From the NCBI GenBank assembly GCA_004193595.1, contig RPGQ01000017.1, positions 1 through 49,430 of the forward strand: 49,430 bases of DNA, given 5' to 3'. The position numbers and the translations under genes were made by a program. Of this stretch, positions 25,141-32,779 are shown piece by piece; position 1 is the first letter of the stretch; every line of letters starts with the position of its first letter. The notes under the pieces are model-generated. The model saw only the letters and a list, made by a program, of their open reading frames with translations. It ran no database searches and was not told the origin of the DNA. The stretch is from Desulfobacteraceae bacterium Eth-SRB2 (GTDB lineage: Bacteria; Desulfobacterota; Desulfobacteria; Desulfobacterales; UBA11574).

Positions 25141-25693
25141 TGGTTTTTCTGAACAGGCTAATGTTTTACGGCTTGCCGCAATCGTCGGTGGAGAAGCAGT
25201 CATTATGCATGGTATACCCAGAACAACAATTGATGTTGACATACTCTTGTTTTGCGGAGATGAAAAAAAAGATATTGGCAATACAGGAAAGGCATTCGCG
25301 TCATTTTTAAGACAAGAACTTGAGGGGAAGTTTGAGGTTAAAAATTTTAAAGCATCAAGAGATCCGTCAGATCCCTTAAAACATGATTTGATAATCATAA
25401 CCGATCTGAAAAAACGATTCAAAAAACTTGATATATTGATTGCAAATTATCAATGGGAGCTGGAAGGCTTAAAAAGTATGGATTCTCCTCATACAGGCCC
25501 TCTTTATCCATATCCAAAAGAATATTTGGTCGGCATGAAGTTAATGGCAGGTGGAGTCCAGGATGAAGAAGATATCAGAAATCTTTTTATTATAATGAGT
25601 GATCTGGAAAAGGAAAAAGCATTGGGTATTGCGCGTTTGATAAGACGAGATAAGAATTTGACCAGAGTTTTGTCTGAAGGACGTTGGAGTTAA
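25103..25693 (+). CDS. Nucleotidyltransferase, toxin-type (DUF6036/AbiEii-like)
   Basis: A 196-aa protein from the ATG at 25103 (GGAAG 7 nt before; a less likely ATG at 25079 adds 8 residues). The catalytic pattern of minimal nucleotidyltransferases is present: VGGEAVIMHGIPRTTIDVD, with Gly29-Gly30 and Asp44/Asp46, and a later acidic ligand candidate in HDLIIITDL or KLDILIA. It would transfer NMP to RNA or protein, as toxins of AbiEii/MenT type do. The start codon lies within the preceding 62-aa gene. A decayed copy of its first 16 codons is found at 28511-28603. Confidence 0.65.
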   Translation: MKSLLKIVTKCIDGFSEQANVLRLAAIVGGEAVIMHGIPRTTIDVDILLFCGDEKKDIGNTGKAFASFLRQELEGKFEVKNFKASRDPSDPLKHDLIIITDLKKRFKKLDILIANYQWELEGLKSMDSPHTGPLYPYPKEYLVGMKLMAGGVQDEEDIRNLFIIMSDLEKEKALGIARLIRRDKNLTRVLSEGRWS

Positions 25694-25808
25694 AATAGCG
25701 ATAAAAACAGCATACTCCCGATTTTGCTTGCATCATTGGCAATAGGTCATTATAATAAGCATGACTTGTATAAAATAGACCCCTCTTTTCAGCATATTTA
25801 AAATAAAA

Positions 25809-27206
25809 ATGGACCGTATTGCAGAAAAAAGACTGGCTGACTGGCTGGATTCAAGCTATCGCAAACCCTTGATCATTCGCGGCGCCCGTCAGGTAGGAAA
25901 ATCAACTCTTGTCAGGCAGTTTGCTGACCATAAGAAATTGACCCTCCATGAAGTCAATCTTGAACGGCATCCAACGTTGGTCGAGGTTTTTAAAACACAG
26001 GATACCGGAAAGATACTTCTGGAACTTGAATTTATCTGTGGGAAGGGGCCGATTTCAGGCAAGGATGGGTTTCTTTTCTTAGATGAAATACAGGCGGTGC
26101 CGATTGCTATTCAGACACTTCGATATTTCTATGAAGATCATCCTGATCTACCCGTAATTTCAGCTGGCTCCCTCCTTGAATTTACAATGTCCAAACATTC
26201 CTTTTCCATGCCCGTGGGTCGGGTCGAATACCTCTACCTTGGTCCCGTAACCTTTGAAGAGACCCTGGCGGCGATGGAAAAAAGAATTTTGCTCGATCTG
26301 CTAAGGAATTATCACCTGCATGAGGTTTTTCCTCAATCCGCTCACGACCAATTATTGGAACTGCAAAGAATCTGGCTCCTGGTGGGTGGGATGCCTGAGG
26401 CAATCCAGCGATTCATCGATATTAATGCGCTCGACGCGGTATTTGATGTTCATGCCTCGATTATTGAGACATACAAAGACGATTTTGCGAAATATGCAAC
26501 CCAGGCAGACCTGCTCCGTCTTCATAAGGTGTTTAACTACGTCCCGATGGCTGCCGGCGAGAAATTCAAGTACGTTCGCGTAGATCCCGAGGAGCAATCC
26601 AGAGAACTACGCAAGGCTGTTGATTTGCTTGAAAAAGCACAAATCATAATGAAAGCCTGCCATACGGATGCATCTGGTTTGCCGCTTGGCGCTACCATAA
26701 ACAGACGAATATTTAAGCCTTTCTTCCTGGATTGTGGCTTGATGAATACCATTTGCGGCGTTCAGTGGATATCATTGAACGAACTTAAGCGAAAGTCATT
26801 TGTCAACAAAGGTCATGTGGCTGAACAGTTCATCGCGCAACATCTTGCCTACATCGGAAAAAACAATGTAAGCCCATTTTTGACCTACTGGTTGCGCGAA
26901 GGGAGGGCAGGAAATGCTGAGATCGATTTTATCATACAATTAGGACAAGCAATTGTTCCTGTTGAGGTTAAGGCAGGCAAGAGCGGATCACTTAAGTCAC
27001 TCCAGCAATTTGTTAATCAAAAAAAGGCCCGGGTCGGTGTTCGTTTTGATTTAAGCATACCCTCATATCAGCATGTTTCCCACGCTCTCAGCCAGGGAGG
27101 AGAATCTGTACAGGTTGAATTTGATCTTTTGTCTCTCCCTCTTTATATGATAGAGGAACTACCCAGGATCTTTGCTGGTGTTGTAACAAAAGAACATTCG
27201 GTATAA
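25809..27206 (+). CDS. AAA family ATPase with DUF4143 domain
   Basis: A 465-aa protein of the AAA_14/DUF4143 type. Walker A is GARQVGKST (residues 25-33), Walker B region FLFLDEIQA (about 92-100), and a sensor-type VISAGSLLEFT follows; the C-terminal DUF4143 part ends with the PD-(D/E)XK-like EIDFIIQLGQAIVPVEVKAG. The AAKY-like KYATQADLLRLHKVF lies in the middle helical domain. Widespread in mobile and defence-rich regions; physiological function unknown. Complete length. It lies between the NTase module and the DUF6922 remnant and has no obvious antitoxin partner. Confidence 0.85.
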   Translation: MDRIAEKRLADWLDSSYRKPLIIRGARQVGKSTLVRQFADHKKLTLHEVNLERHPTLVEVFKTQDTGKILLELEFICGKGPISGKDGFLFLDEIQAVPIAIQTLRYFYEDHPDLPVISAGSLLEFTMSKHSFSMPVGRVEYLYLGPVTFEETLAAMEKRILLDLLRNYHLHEVFPQSAHDQLLELQRIWLLVGGMPEAIQRFIDINALDAVFDVHASIIETYKDDFAKYATQADLLRLHKVFNYVPMAAGEKFKYVRVDPEEQSRELRKAVDLLEKAQIIMKACHTDASGLPLGATINRRIFKPFFLDCGLMNTICGVQWISLNELKRKSFVNKGHVAEQFIAQHLAYIGKNNVSPFLTYWLREGRAGNAEIDFIIQLGQAIVPVEVKAGKSGSLKSLQQFVNQKKARVGVRFDLSIPSYQHVSHALSQGGESVQVEFDLLSLPLYMIEELPRIFAGVVTKEHSV

Positions 27207-27265
27207 CGTTATATTGTGTACGGCTTTAAATTGCTTTTTTTTGAACGTCCAACAAAGAATGATGC

Positions 27266-27584
27266 ATGGGGAAATTGAGAGATGCAAAACTTATTTTTGA
27301 CCCCACCCTTTTCTGGGATGTAGAGGACACAGATACCGGGTGCCATGCGGATTATATTATAGCAAGGGGCCTCGATTTCGGGGATGAAAAGGACGTAAAG
27401 AGGCTTAGAGAGATATACTCTGACGATGAGCTAATTAAACGTCATAAGGACAAGGAGGGGGCTTTTGCCGATAACGAAACGGTTCTGGTCTGTGTATTTC
27501 AATATACCGTTAAGGGAGGAAGGGAATGTTTCAGGAAGTGCTCTCAGAAAAAGCTCAGGATCTGATCGACAAAATCGCAGGTAA
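27266..27584 (+). pseudogene. DUF6922-like gene, frameshifted copy
   Basis: The first 60 codons (FDPTLFWDVEDTDTG, HADYIIARGLDFGDEKDV) closely match the intact gene at 28615. At a run of five G (27457-27461) the match moves to another frame, where GLLPITKRFWSVYFNIPL parallels GLQRMTRRFWSVYFNITL of the intact copy. One extra G in the tract explains the shift. Either a real pseudogene or a base-call error, but the truncated partner downstream favours decay. Confidence 0.7.
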
Positions 27585-27606
27585 GATAATTAGTCTTTAC
27601 GGTTAA
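27526..27606 (+). pseudogene. AbiEii-like nucleotidyltransferase, N-terminal stub
   Basis: An ATG at 27526 opens a 26-codon frame whose MFQEVLSEKAQDLIDKIAG parallels the first 18 residues of the intact NTase at 28874 (MIEDVLPQKALNLIDKLAI). The homology stops and a stop codon follows, right before the RelB-like gene. It is the 5' stub of a lost NTase gene that paired with the frameshifted DUF6922 copy. Confidence 0.65.
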
Positions 27607-27617
27607 GGAGGTGTTGC

Positions 27618-27848
27618 ATGTCAAATTTATTGAAAAAAATAGAAAATGAAGCCCTTAGCCTTTCTGTCCAAGAGCGCTCATTTTTGGCTGACCGCCTACT
27701 GAGTTCTCTTGACGAAGATACACTCACAGACGTAGATGCTGCCTGGATAGCTGAGACTGAACGTCGTTATCAAGAATACAAGGAAGGTAAGCGACCAGGC
27801 GTTGCTGCACAGGAAGTGTTTTCCGAAGCTGATCGGATGCTGAGATGA
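27618..27848 (+). CDS. Antitoxin, addiction-module (RelB-like, CHP02574) family
   Basis: A 76-aa acidic protein. The N-terminal helix-rich LSVQERSFLADRLLSSL and the C-terminal WIAETERRYQEYKEGKRP followed by an EVFSEADRML tail are typical of the addiction-module antitoxins that precede ParE/RelE-type toxins. Good Shine-Dalgarno (AAGGAGG) upstream. It overlaps the toxin gene by four bases (ATGA), the normal arrangement. It should neutralise the toxin and autoregulate the operon. Confidence 0.88.
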   Translation: MSNLLKKIENEALSLSVQERSFLADRLLSSLDEDTLTDVDAAWIAETERRYQEYKEGKRPGVAAQEVFSEADRMLR

Positions 27849-28165
27849 CTTTAGTTATTTTTGACCCTGAAGCCCAGGCTGAGTTTCTGGCAGCTGTTCA
27901 GTATTACGAGGATTGCCAACACGGGTTGGGTCGTCGTTTTCGCCTCGTTGTTGAATTTGCTATCCAAAAAATCGTCGAGGCACTATTTCGGTACCGTGTA
28001 CTAAAAGCACCCTTTAGGCGACACCTTTTGTCTAAATTCCCATATTCAATCATATATTCCATTGAGCCGGATCATATTCGTATCATTGCGCTTGCGCACA
28101 ATAAGCGTAAGCCGGGATATTGGTTGAATCGAGCTCCCGATATGGACGACAATTCTCTGAAATAG
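27845..28165 (+). CDS. ParE/RelE-family toxin
   Basis: A 106-aa toxin. The fold is visible as EAQAEFLAAVQYYEDCQHGLG (first helices, an extended ParE-like form), FRYRVLKAPFRRHLLSKFPY, IIYSIEPDHIRIIALAHNKRKP. The C-terminal ALAHNKRKPGYW is typical of plasmid stabilisation/ParE proteins. It may inhibit gyrase or act on ribosomes; the family cannot tell which. Complete and apparently intact. Confidence 0.88.
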   Translation: MTLVIFDPEAQAEFLAAVQYYEDCQHGLGRRFRLVVEFAIQKIVEALFRYRVLKAPFRRHLLSKFPYSIIYSIEPDHIRIIALAHNKRKPGYWLNRAPDMDDNSLK

Positions 28166-28290
28166 AGTGGGAGGGGTATAGTCAATAGCCACCCCTAAAA
28201 AGGGTCTTTATTGATCTATGTCCAAAAGCTTTGTCTCTCACAGAGCCTCGGAGTTGTTGACCTGAATTTCTGAGGGAAATCCAAATCAAG

Positions 28291-28551
28291 ATGCAAATAT
28301 CAGACAAAAGAGCATTCGAGAAATTGTACAAGTCGTTCAATACAAAGAAGGATCTCTTCATATCACATTTGATGGAGAAAAAATGGCTTGAAATGATTGA
28401 GGTTTTCTTAAAACTTTCTCCGGAACGAAGATCTGCTGAAGCAGAAAAGCGCCTGGATGAAACTCTGGAGAGAATGGCTCAACTGTATAATATTTCACCA
28501 GAAGAGGTGTATGAAAAACTTTTTAAAAATCGTTACAGAATGCATAGATAA
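28291..28551 (+). CDS. Small helical protein, unknown (partner of NTase, copy 2)
   Basis: An 86-aa protein with the same C-terminal 60 residues as the 62-aa protein at 24952 and an extra N-terminal segment (DKRAFEKLYKSFNTKKD). I cannot assign a family. It is rich in Glu, Lys and Leu and should be all-helical. Its 3' end overlaps the remnant of an NTase gene (28511-28603), just as copy 1 overlaps an intact one, so the small gene persisted while its partner was lost. That persistence fits an antitoxin, which is harmless alone. Confidence 0.6.
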   Translation: MQISDKRAFEKLYKSFNTKKDLFISHLMEKKWLEMIEVFLKLSPERRSAEAEKRLDETLERMAQLYNISPEEVYEKLFKNRYRMHR

Positions 28552-28603
28552 ATTTTCCAGAAAAGAGAATATCAACAAACAGGCAGAACGGGAAAGACAT
28601 TGA
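28511..28603 (+). pseudogene. Nucleotidyltransferase remnant (5' end of the copy-2 NTase)
   Basis: From ATG 28511, the 30-codon frame reads MKNFLKIVTECIDKFSRKEN, matching MKSLLKIVTKCIDGFSEQAN of the intact NTase at 25103, then departs and stops at 28601. Everything after residue 20, including the catalytic GG and DxD, is gone. The junction with the next gene is within about 35 bp. Confidence 0.7.
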
Positions 28604-28614
28604 CTGATATCAAG

Positions 28615-28908
28615 ATGAACCGCATAAAAGATGCCAAGAGATTATTTGATCCCACCCTTTTCTGGGATGCTGAGTCAGTAGATATAGAACAGCACGCTGA
28701 CTATGTTATTGCGAGGGTTCTGGATTTTGGGGATGAGAAAGACTTGAAGATACTCAGGGAAATATACGCGGATGAAAAATTGATTAGGGTTGTAAAAGAA
28801 AGAAGGGGACTGCAGAGAATGACCAGGCGATTTTGGTCGGTATACTTTAATATCACACTTCCGGAGTTAAAAAATGATCGAGGACGTGCTTCCACAGAAA
28901 GCCCTTAA
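28615..28908 (+). CDS. DUF6922-like protein, partner of AbiEii-type NTase
   Basis: A protein of about 97 aa from the ATG at 28615 (a TTG at 28600 adds 5 residues). FDPTLFWDAESVDIEQHADYV, split as two segments FDPTLFWD and IEQHADYVIARVLDFGDEKDL, and GLQRMTRRFWSVYFNI match what I recall of the DUF6922 pattern of small proteins located before AbiEii-type nucleotidyltransferases. It overlaps the NTase gene by 35 bp. Likely the antitoxin or a DNA-binding partner; not established by the sequence. The intact counterpart of the frameshifted copy at 27266. Confidence 0.65.
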   Translation: MNRIKDAKRLFDPTLFWDAESVDIEQHADYVIARVLDFGDEKDLKILREIYADEKLIRVVKERRGLQRMTRRFWSVYFNITLPELKNDRGRASTESP

Positions 28909-29512
28909 TTTGATTGATAAGCTTGCAATTCAGTTAGATACCTTTTACCTCGCCGGGGGTACGGCACTTGCCCTGCAATTAGGCCACAGAGTTTCCGAAG
29001 ATCTTGATTTTTTTATTAACGAGGCATTTGATTCCGAAGGGTTAAAAAACAGAATCCTTCCGGATAAAGTTTCATCAATTCGTTCAGGAACCCTGCACTG
29101 TGTGAAAGACGGGGTCAGGTTATCCTTCCTTTTCTACGATGTCCCCCTCTGGTTTCCGCCTCATATATGGCGTGGCATTAAGGTGGCTGCGTGGCAGGAT
29201 GTCGCTGCGGAAAAGCTTAAAACCATGTCTCAACGTGGGGCCAAGAAGGATTTTTATGATGTCTATGCTGTTATCATGTTGAAGTCAGATATAAGAGAAT
29301 TGTGCACATTATTTTCGAAGCGTTTTGGACATACTGATATCAACCTTTATCATGTGTTAAAAAGCCTTGTGTATTTTGAAGATGCAGAGGAAGATCCTTA
29401 TCCAACTTTGTTGAAAAACAGCAAAAAATGGACCTGGGATAGCGTAAGATCTTTTTTTGTAACTCATCTAAGGGAGTTTGAGATAGCCCTTATTAATGGG
29501 GTTGGGGATTGA
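28874..29512 (+). CDS. AbiEii/AbiGii-type nucleotidyltransferase
   Basis: A 212-aa protein with the AbiEii toxin hallmarks: FYLAGGTALALQLGHRVSED with Gly28-Gly29, then LDFF giving the catalytic acidic pair (Asp43, Asp45), and later KVAAWQDVAAEKLKTMSQRG and KKDFYDVYAV with the conserved Lys-Asp-Tyr/Phe-x-Asp element. Such enzymes nucleotidylate tRNA or other targets; family members act as toxins in phage defence. Start supported by GGAG 8 nt upstream and by homology to the stub at 27526. Intact. Confidence 0.82.
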   Translation: MIEDVLPQKALNLIDKLAIQLDTFYLAGGTALALQLGHRVSEDLDFFINEAFDSEGLKNRILPDKVSSIRSGTLHCVKDGVRLSFLFYDVPLWFPPHIWRGIKVAAWQDVAAEKLKTMSQRGAKKDFYDVYAVIMLKSDIRELCTLFSKRFGHTDINLYHVLKSLVYFEDAEEDPYPTLLKNSKKWTWDSVRSFFVTHLREFEIALINGVGD

Positions 29513-29514
29513 AG

Positions 29515-29603
29515 ATGGATAAGACAGAAGTTTCAATAATTATCCCCGTATACAATGAAGCTCGGATGTTATTCTGAAAATGATAGATCTTTTACAAAGT
29601 TAA
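29515..29603 (+). pseudogene. GT2 glycosyltransferase, 5' stub
   Basis: From ATG 29515 the frame reads VSIIIPVYNEAR, the universal GT2 opening, then stops at 29577. A change of frame at about 29563 gives DVILKMIDLLQS, the next helix of a GT2 N terminus, before a stop at 29601. Only about 30 codons of a glycosyltransferase gene remain, at the right edge of the toxin-antitoxin-like island. Confidence 0.7.
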
Positions 29604-29623
29604 CATTTCCAGCGTGGTGAATT

Positions 29624-30640
29624 ATGTATCTTGAGAAAACAATCGCTGTTGTTGTCCCTGCCTATAACGAAGAACAACTGATTGCTAAAACCATAACTTC
29701 CATTCCTGATTTGGTAGACAGAATTATTGTAGTAAATGACGATAGTACTGACCGAACTGCCGAGATCGTTGAGGAAATGGCCAAAGAAGATTCCAGGATC
29801 TTTCAAATAGAACATAAGGTGAATCATGGTGTTGGCGGAGCCATCGTCACGGGATACAAAAGAGCGCGTGATCTGGGAATGGACGTAACTGTTGTTATGG
29901 CAGGAGATGCGCAGATGGATCCGAAAGATTTCATCAATATCATTGAACCTGTTGCCGCCGGACATGCAGATTATACGAAAGGTAATCGGCTTTTCTATGG
30001 CGATGCGTGGAACATGATTCCTCGTTATCGTTATTTGGGTAATTCGTTTTTATCATTGATGACAAAAATAGCATCAGGTTATTGGCACATAGCGGACTCC
30101 CAAAGTGGTTACACGGCTATTTCTTTGATCGCCCTTCGAAGAGTAAAGCTGGATAAGATATATAAACGCTACGGAATGCCTAATGATTTGCTAATCAAGT
30201 TGAATCAGCATGATTTTCGTGTGAAAGATGTGCATATAAGACCTGTGTACAATGTGGGAGAGAAATCGGGTATCAAGCTGGTCGAAGTGATACCCAAGAT
30301 TACCTGGCTTCTTTTCAAGGGTTTTTGGCAACGCCTTTTTAAAAAATATGTAATTAAAGATTTTCATCCTCTGATTTTCTTTTATATGCTTTCATTTGTC
30401 CTGCTTGCTGCCAGTGTTCCTTTGACAATCCGTCTTTTTTATATTTGGGCACTCAGAGGTAATATTCCTGACATGAATGCCATGGCCCTGGTCTTTACAT
30501 TGATCAGTGGGCTTCAAACGCTCTTTTTTGGAATGTGGTTTGATATGGAATACAACAAAAATTTAAGTGTTCGTACGACTAAAAATCCGGACGAAATTGA
30601 TGAGAAAAAAAGATCATCATCCGATTTACCATTTGGGTAA
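29624..30640 (+). CDS. GT2 glycosyltransferase with C-terminal membrane helices
   Basis: A 338-aa family 2 enzyme. N-terminal GT-A domain: AVVVPAYNEEQLIAKTI, IIVVNDDSTDRTAEIVE, NHGVGGAIVTGYKRA and VVMAGDAQMDPKDF with the metal-binding site; then SQSGYTAISL and RYGMPNDLLIKLN. Two membrane segments (about 247-267 and 278-303) close the protein. This is the layout of polyprenyl-phosphate glycosyltransferases of cell-surface pathways. It is intact and convergent with the minus-strand polysaccharide cluster, separated by a bidirectional terminator. Confidence 0.88.
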   Translation: MYLEKTIAVVVPAYNEEQLIAKTITSIPDLVDRIIVVNDDSTDRTAEIVEEMAKEDSRIFQIEHKVNHGVGGAIVTGYKRARDLGMDVTVVMAGDAQMDPKDFINIIEPVAAGHADYTKGNRLFYGDAWNMIPRYRYLGNSFLSLMTKIASGYWHIADSQSGYTAISLIALRRVKLDKIYKRYGMPNDLLIKLNQHDFRVKDVHIRPVYNVGEKSGIKLVEVIPKITWLLFKGFWQRLFKKYVIKDFHPLIFFYMLSFVLLAASVPLTIRLFYIWALRGNIPDMNAMALVFTLISGLQTLFFGMWFDMEYNKNLSVRTTKNPDEIDEKKRSSSDLPFG

Positions 30641-30773
30641 AATATATGATGCTATGATGTTATTTAAACCCGCTTCAATTATGAATTATAAAGATTCCCA
30701 TTAATTTTCATGCAAGATTCAGGTTTTACATCCTTATTGCTGTACAATACACAAAATGAGAAATAGAAAAAAG

Positions 30774-30808
30774 AAAGCCCGAATCAATCTAAAAAGATTC
30801 GGGCTTTT
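30774..30808. terminator. Bidirectional terminator between convergent genes
   Basis: A 12-bp stem AAAGCCCGAATC (30774-30785) with GATTCGGGCTTT (30796-30807) around a 10-nt loop, T-rich on the right and A-rich on the left. It lies between the stop of the plus-strand GT2 (30640) and the stop of the minus-strand asnB gene (30857). Confidence 0.9.
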
Positions 30809-30856
30809 CTACATTATCAGTTAATTTTAAAGTTTAACTTGTTGAAAGCTCAATAC

Positions 30857-32701
30857 TTACTCTATGCCGGATGTTTTCAACCAGGCGCCTACAGAGAGCA
30901 ACCGCCACAATAGGGCCTGGTGGTCGGCCTTTCCTGAAATATGTTCATCCAGCAGATTATATACTTCATCAACATCTATCCAGCGATCAAAAAACGGCAG
31001 AACCCTGTAATTATCCAACCATTGTCGAGCAACTTCAGGTAGTTCCTTACGAAGCCAAACACCCAAAGGGGTTGGGAATCCCATCTTCAAGCGACGTTTC
31101 AATATGGCTTTGGGAATCCGCCCGTCTGCAACTTCACGAAAAATCCACTTGGTCGTGCCGCCGCGGATCTTCATATGGGAGGGTAACGCCGATACATACT
31201 CTATTAGCCTGTGATCGAGAAAAGGACAGCGATTCTCAACACCAAAAGCCATATTGACCCGATCCCCGTAACGCAGCAGTGCCGGCAAAGAGTTATGAGT
31301 GACCGACCGCCGCAATGTGGAGTTCAAATCGCCGGACTCTTCCCATGTTGGCCTCACGTCTGAGAATTCAGAAGCCCACTTGGGTTTCAAAGGGAGCTGA
31401 CGCTTACGGTTAACCTTACCCGTTACCCTTTCCCATATGAGGGATAAGGAATATTGACTCAGTACGTGACGATTTCCCAAGATAGTGAGAAAGAGGTCCG
31501 GACATTGGTAAATCTTTTGCCACAGTGTTGCGTCACTCCACGACACAGGAAGATAATACATATACCCACCGGCCAGTTCGTCAGCCCCTTGACCGTCAAT
31601 CAGCACTTTGACACGATTACCGGCTATTTCAGCAACCCGCCACAGGGAATACGGGCCGGGTAATTTGCTGGGCTGGTCAAGATGGTAAATAAGTGGTTCG
31701 AAATCCTTTTTGAATGGAGATGCGTCAGATACTGCCGCACTCGGTTCACAGCTTAACTGCCCGGTTGCAATATCAATATACCGGGTCTCGCTGTAGCCCG
31801 GCTCTTCATATCCTGCTGAGAACACCGGGGGTTTATCTATCCCGGATTCATTGAGGAGTGACAGAAGCAGCGTGCTGTCAAGGCCGCCGCTCAGACTCAA
31901 ACCCAATGGCGCGTCCGAACGCAGGCGAAGGCGTATACTTTCATGAAGGAGCTCAGAAGTCTTGGCTACGGCTTCTCTATCGTCCACGTCATATTGTTTA
32001 TCTGATAACGTCCAGTAGCGTATGGGTTTCAACTCTTCCGCCCCTGGAACGTATCGCAGACAGGTACCCGGCGGTAATTCCCGTATTCCTTCGTAAAAGG
32101 TACGACCCTCGCGTTCCATTTCAGCATAAGCCAAAAAACGAAAAACCGTACGCTCATGCGGTTGCCACGGTACGCCGGAAACACCTCGCAAGCCCTTGAT
32201 CTCTGATGCAAAGGCTAACAGACCCGCAGTCGCATCTTGATACAGATACAGGGGTTTTTTACCCAATCTGTCCCTAGACAGAAACAACTGTCTACCGTCC
32301 CATATGGCCAATGCCCACATACCCACAAAACGTTTGACACAGGATTCGCCCCATTGGCGATATGCAGCTAAAATAACTTCTGTGTCTGTATCTGTTTTAA
32401 ACTCATGGGCAAGTGATTTTAACTCCTGCCGTAATTCCAGATAATTGTAAATTTCTCCATTGTAGGTAATAACGGCGCCATTACTGTCAACCATGGGCTG
32501 GCGCCCTTTAGAACTCAGATCTATAATTGAAAGACGGACATGGCCCAGGCCCACATTGAAGGCGCTGCCATTGTGGATGGTTGTACTGCGCCATACACCG
32601 TTGTCGTCAGGACCTCGATGGGCTAATCTTCCGAGAGCACCTCGAAGCTCCGGAACAAGATCACCGTTGCCCCTACGAATTATTCCGATAATACCGCACA
32701 T
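30857..32701 (-). CDS. Asparagine synthetase-type amidotransferase (AsnB family), copy 1
   Basis: A 614-aa glutamine-dependent enzyme. The N-terminal Ntn glutaminase needs Cys as residue 2: the ATG at 32701 gives MCGIIGIIRRG, whereas the frame upstream (GTG 32704) would bury it, so 32701 is chosen. RLSIIDLSSKGRQPMV and YNGEIYNYLELRQEL complete the glutaminase domain; the synthetase domain has the PPi-loop LSLSGGLDSTLLLSLL and later RVNMAFGVENRCPFLDH. Paralogues in surface-polysaccharide loci amidate sugars or amino-acid decorations instead of making asparagine; the context supports that. A second, divergent copy is at 45206. Confidence 0.9.
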   Translation of the reverse strand: MCGIIGIIRRGNGDLVPELRGALGRLAHRGPDDNGVWRSTTIHNGSAFNVGLGHVRLSIIDLSSKGRQPMVDSNGAVITYNGEIYNYLELRQELKSLAHEFKTDTDTEVILAAYRQWGESCVKRFVGMWALAIWDGRQLFLSRDRLGKKPLYLYQDATAGLLAFASEIKGLRGVSGVPWQPHERTVFRFLAYAEMEREGRTFYEGIRELPPGTCLRYVPGAEELKPIRYWTLSDKQYDVDDREAVAKTSELLHESIRLRLRSDAPLGLSLSGGLDSTLLLSLLNESGIDKPPVFSAGYEEPGYSETRYIDIATGQLSCEPSAAVSDASPFKKDFEPLIYHLDQPSKLPGPYSLWRVAEIAGNRVKVLIDGQGADELAGGYMYYLPVSWSDATLWQKIYQCPDLFLTILGNRHVLSQYSLSLIWERVTGKVNRKRQLPLKPKWASEFSDVRPTWEESGDLNSTLRRSVTHNSLPALLRYGDRVNMAFGVENRCPFLDHRLIEYVSALPSHMKIRGGTTKWIFREVADGRIPKAILKRRLKMGFPTPLGVWLRKELPEVARQWLDNYRVLPFFDRWIDVDEVYNLLDEHISGKADHQALLWRLLSVGAWLKTSGIE

Positions 32702-32779
32702 CACTAAACGAGACCTTTCGAAAGCTTTAAAAAATGCCTGTGTTGCGAAGCTATCCGCCTTACGAATCCTCTGGATGGG

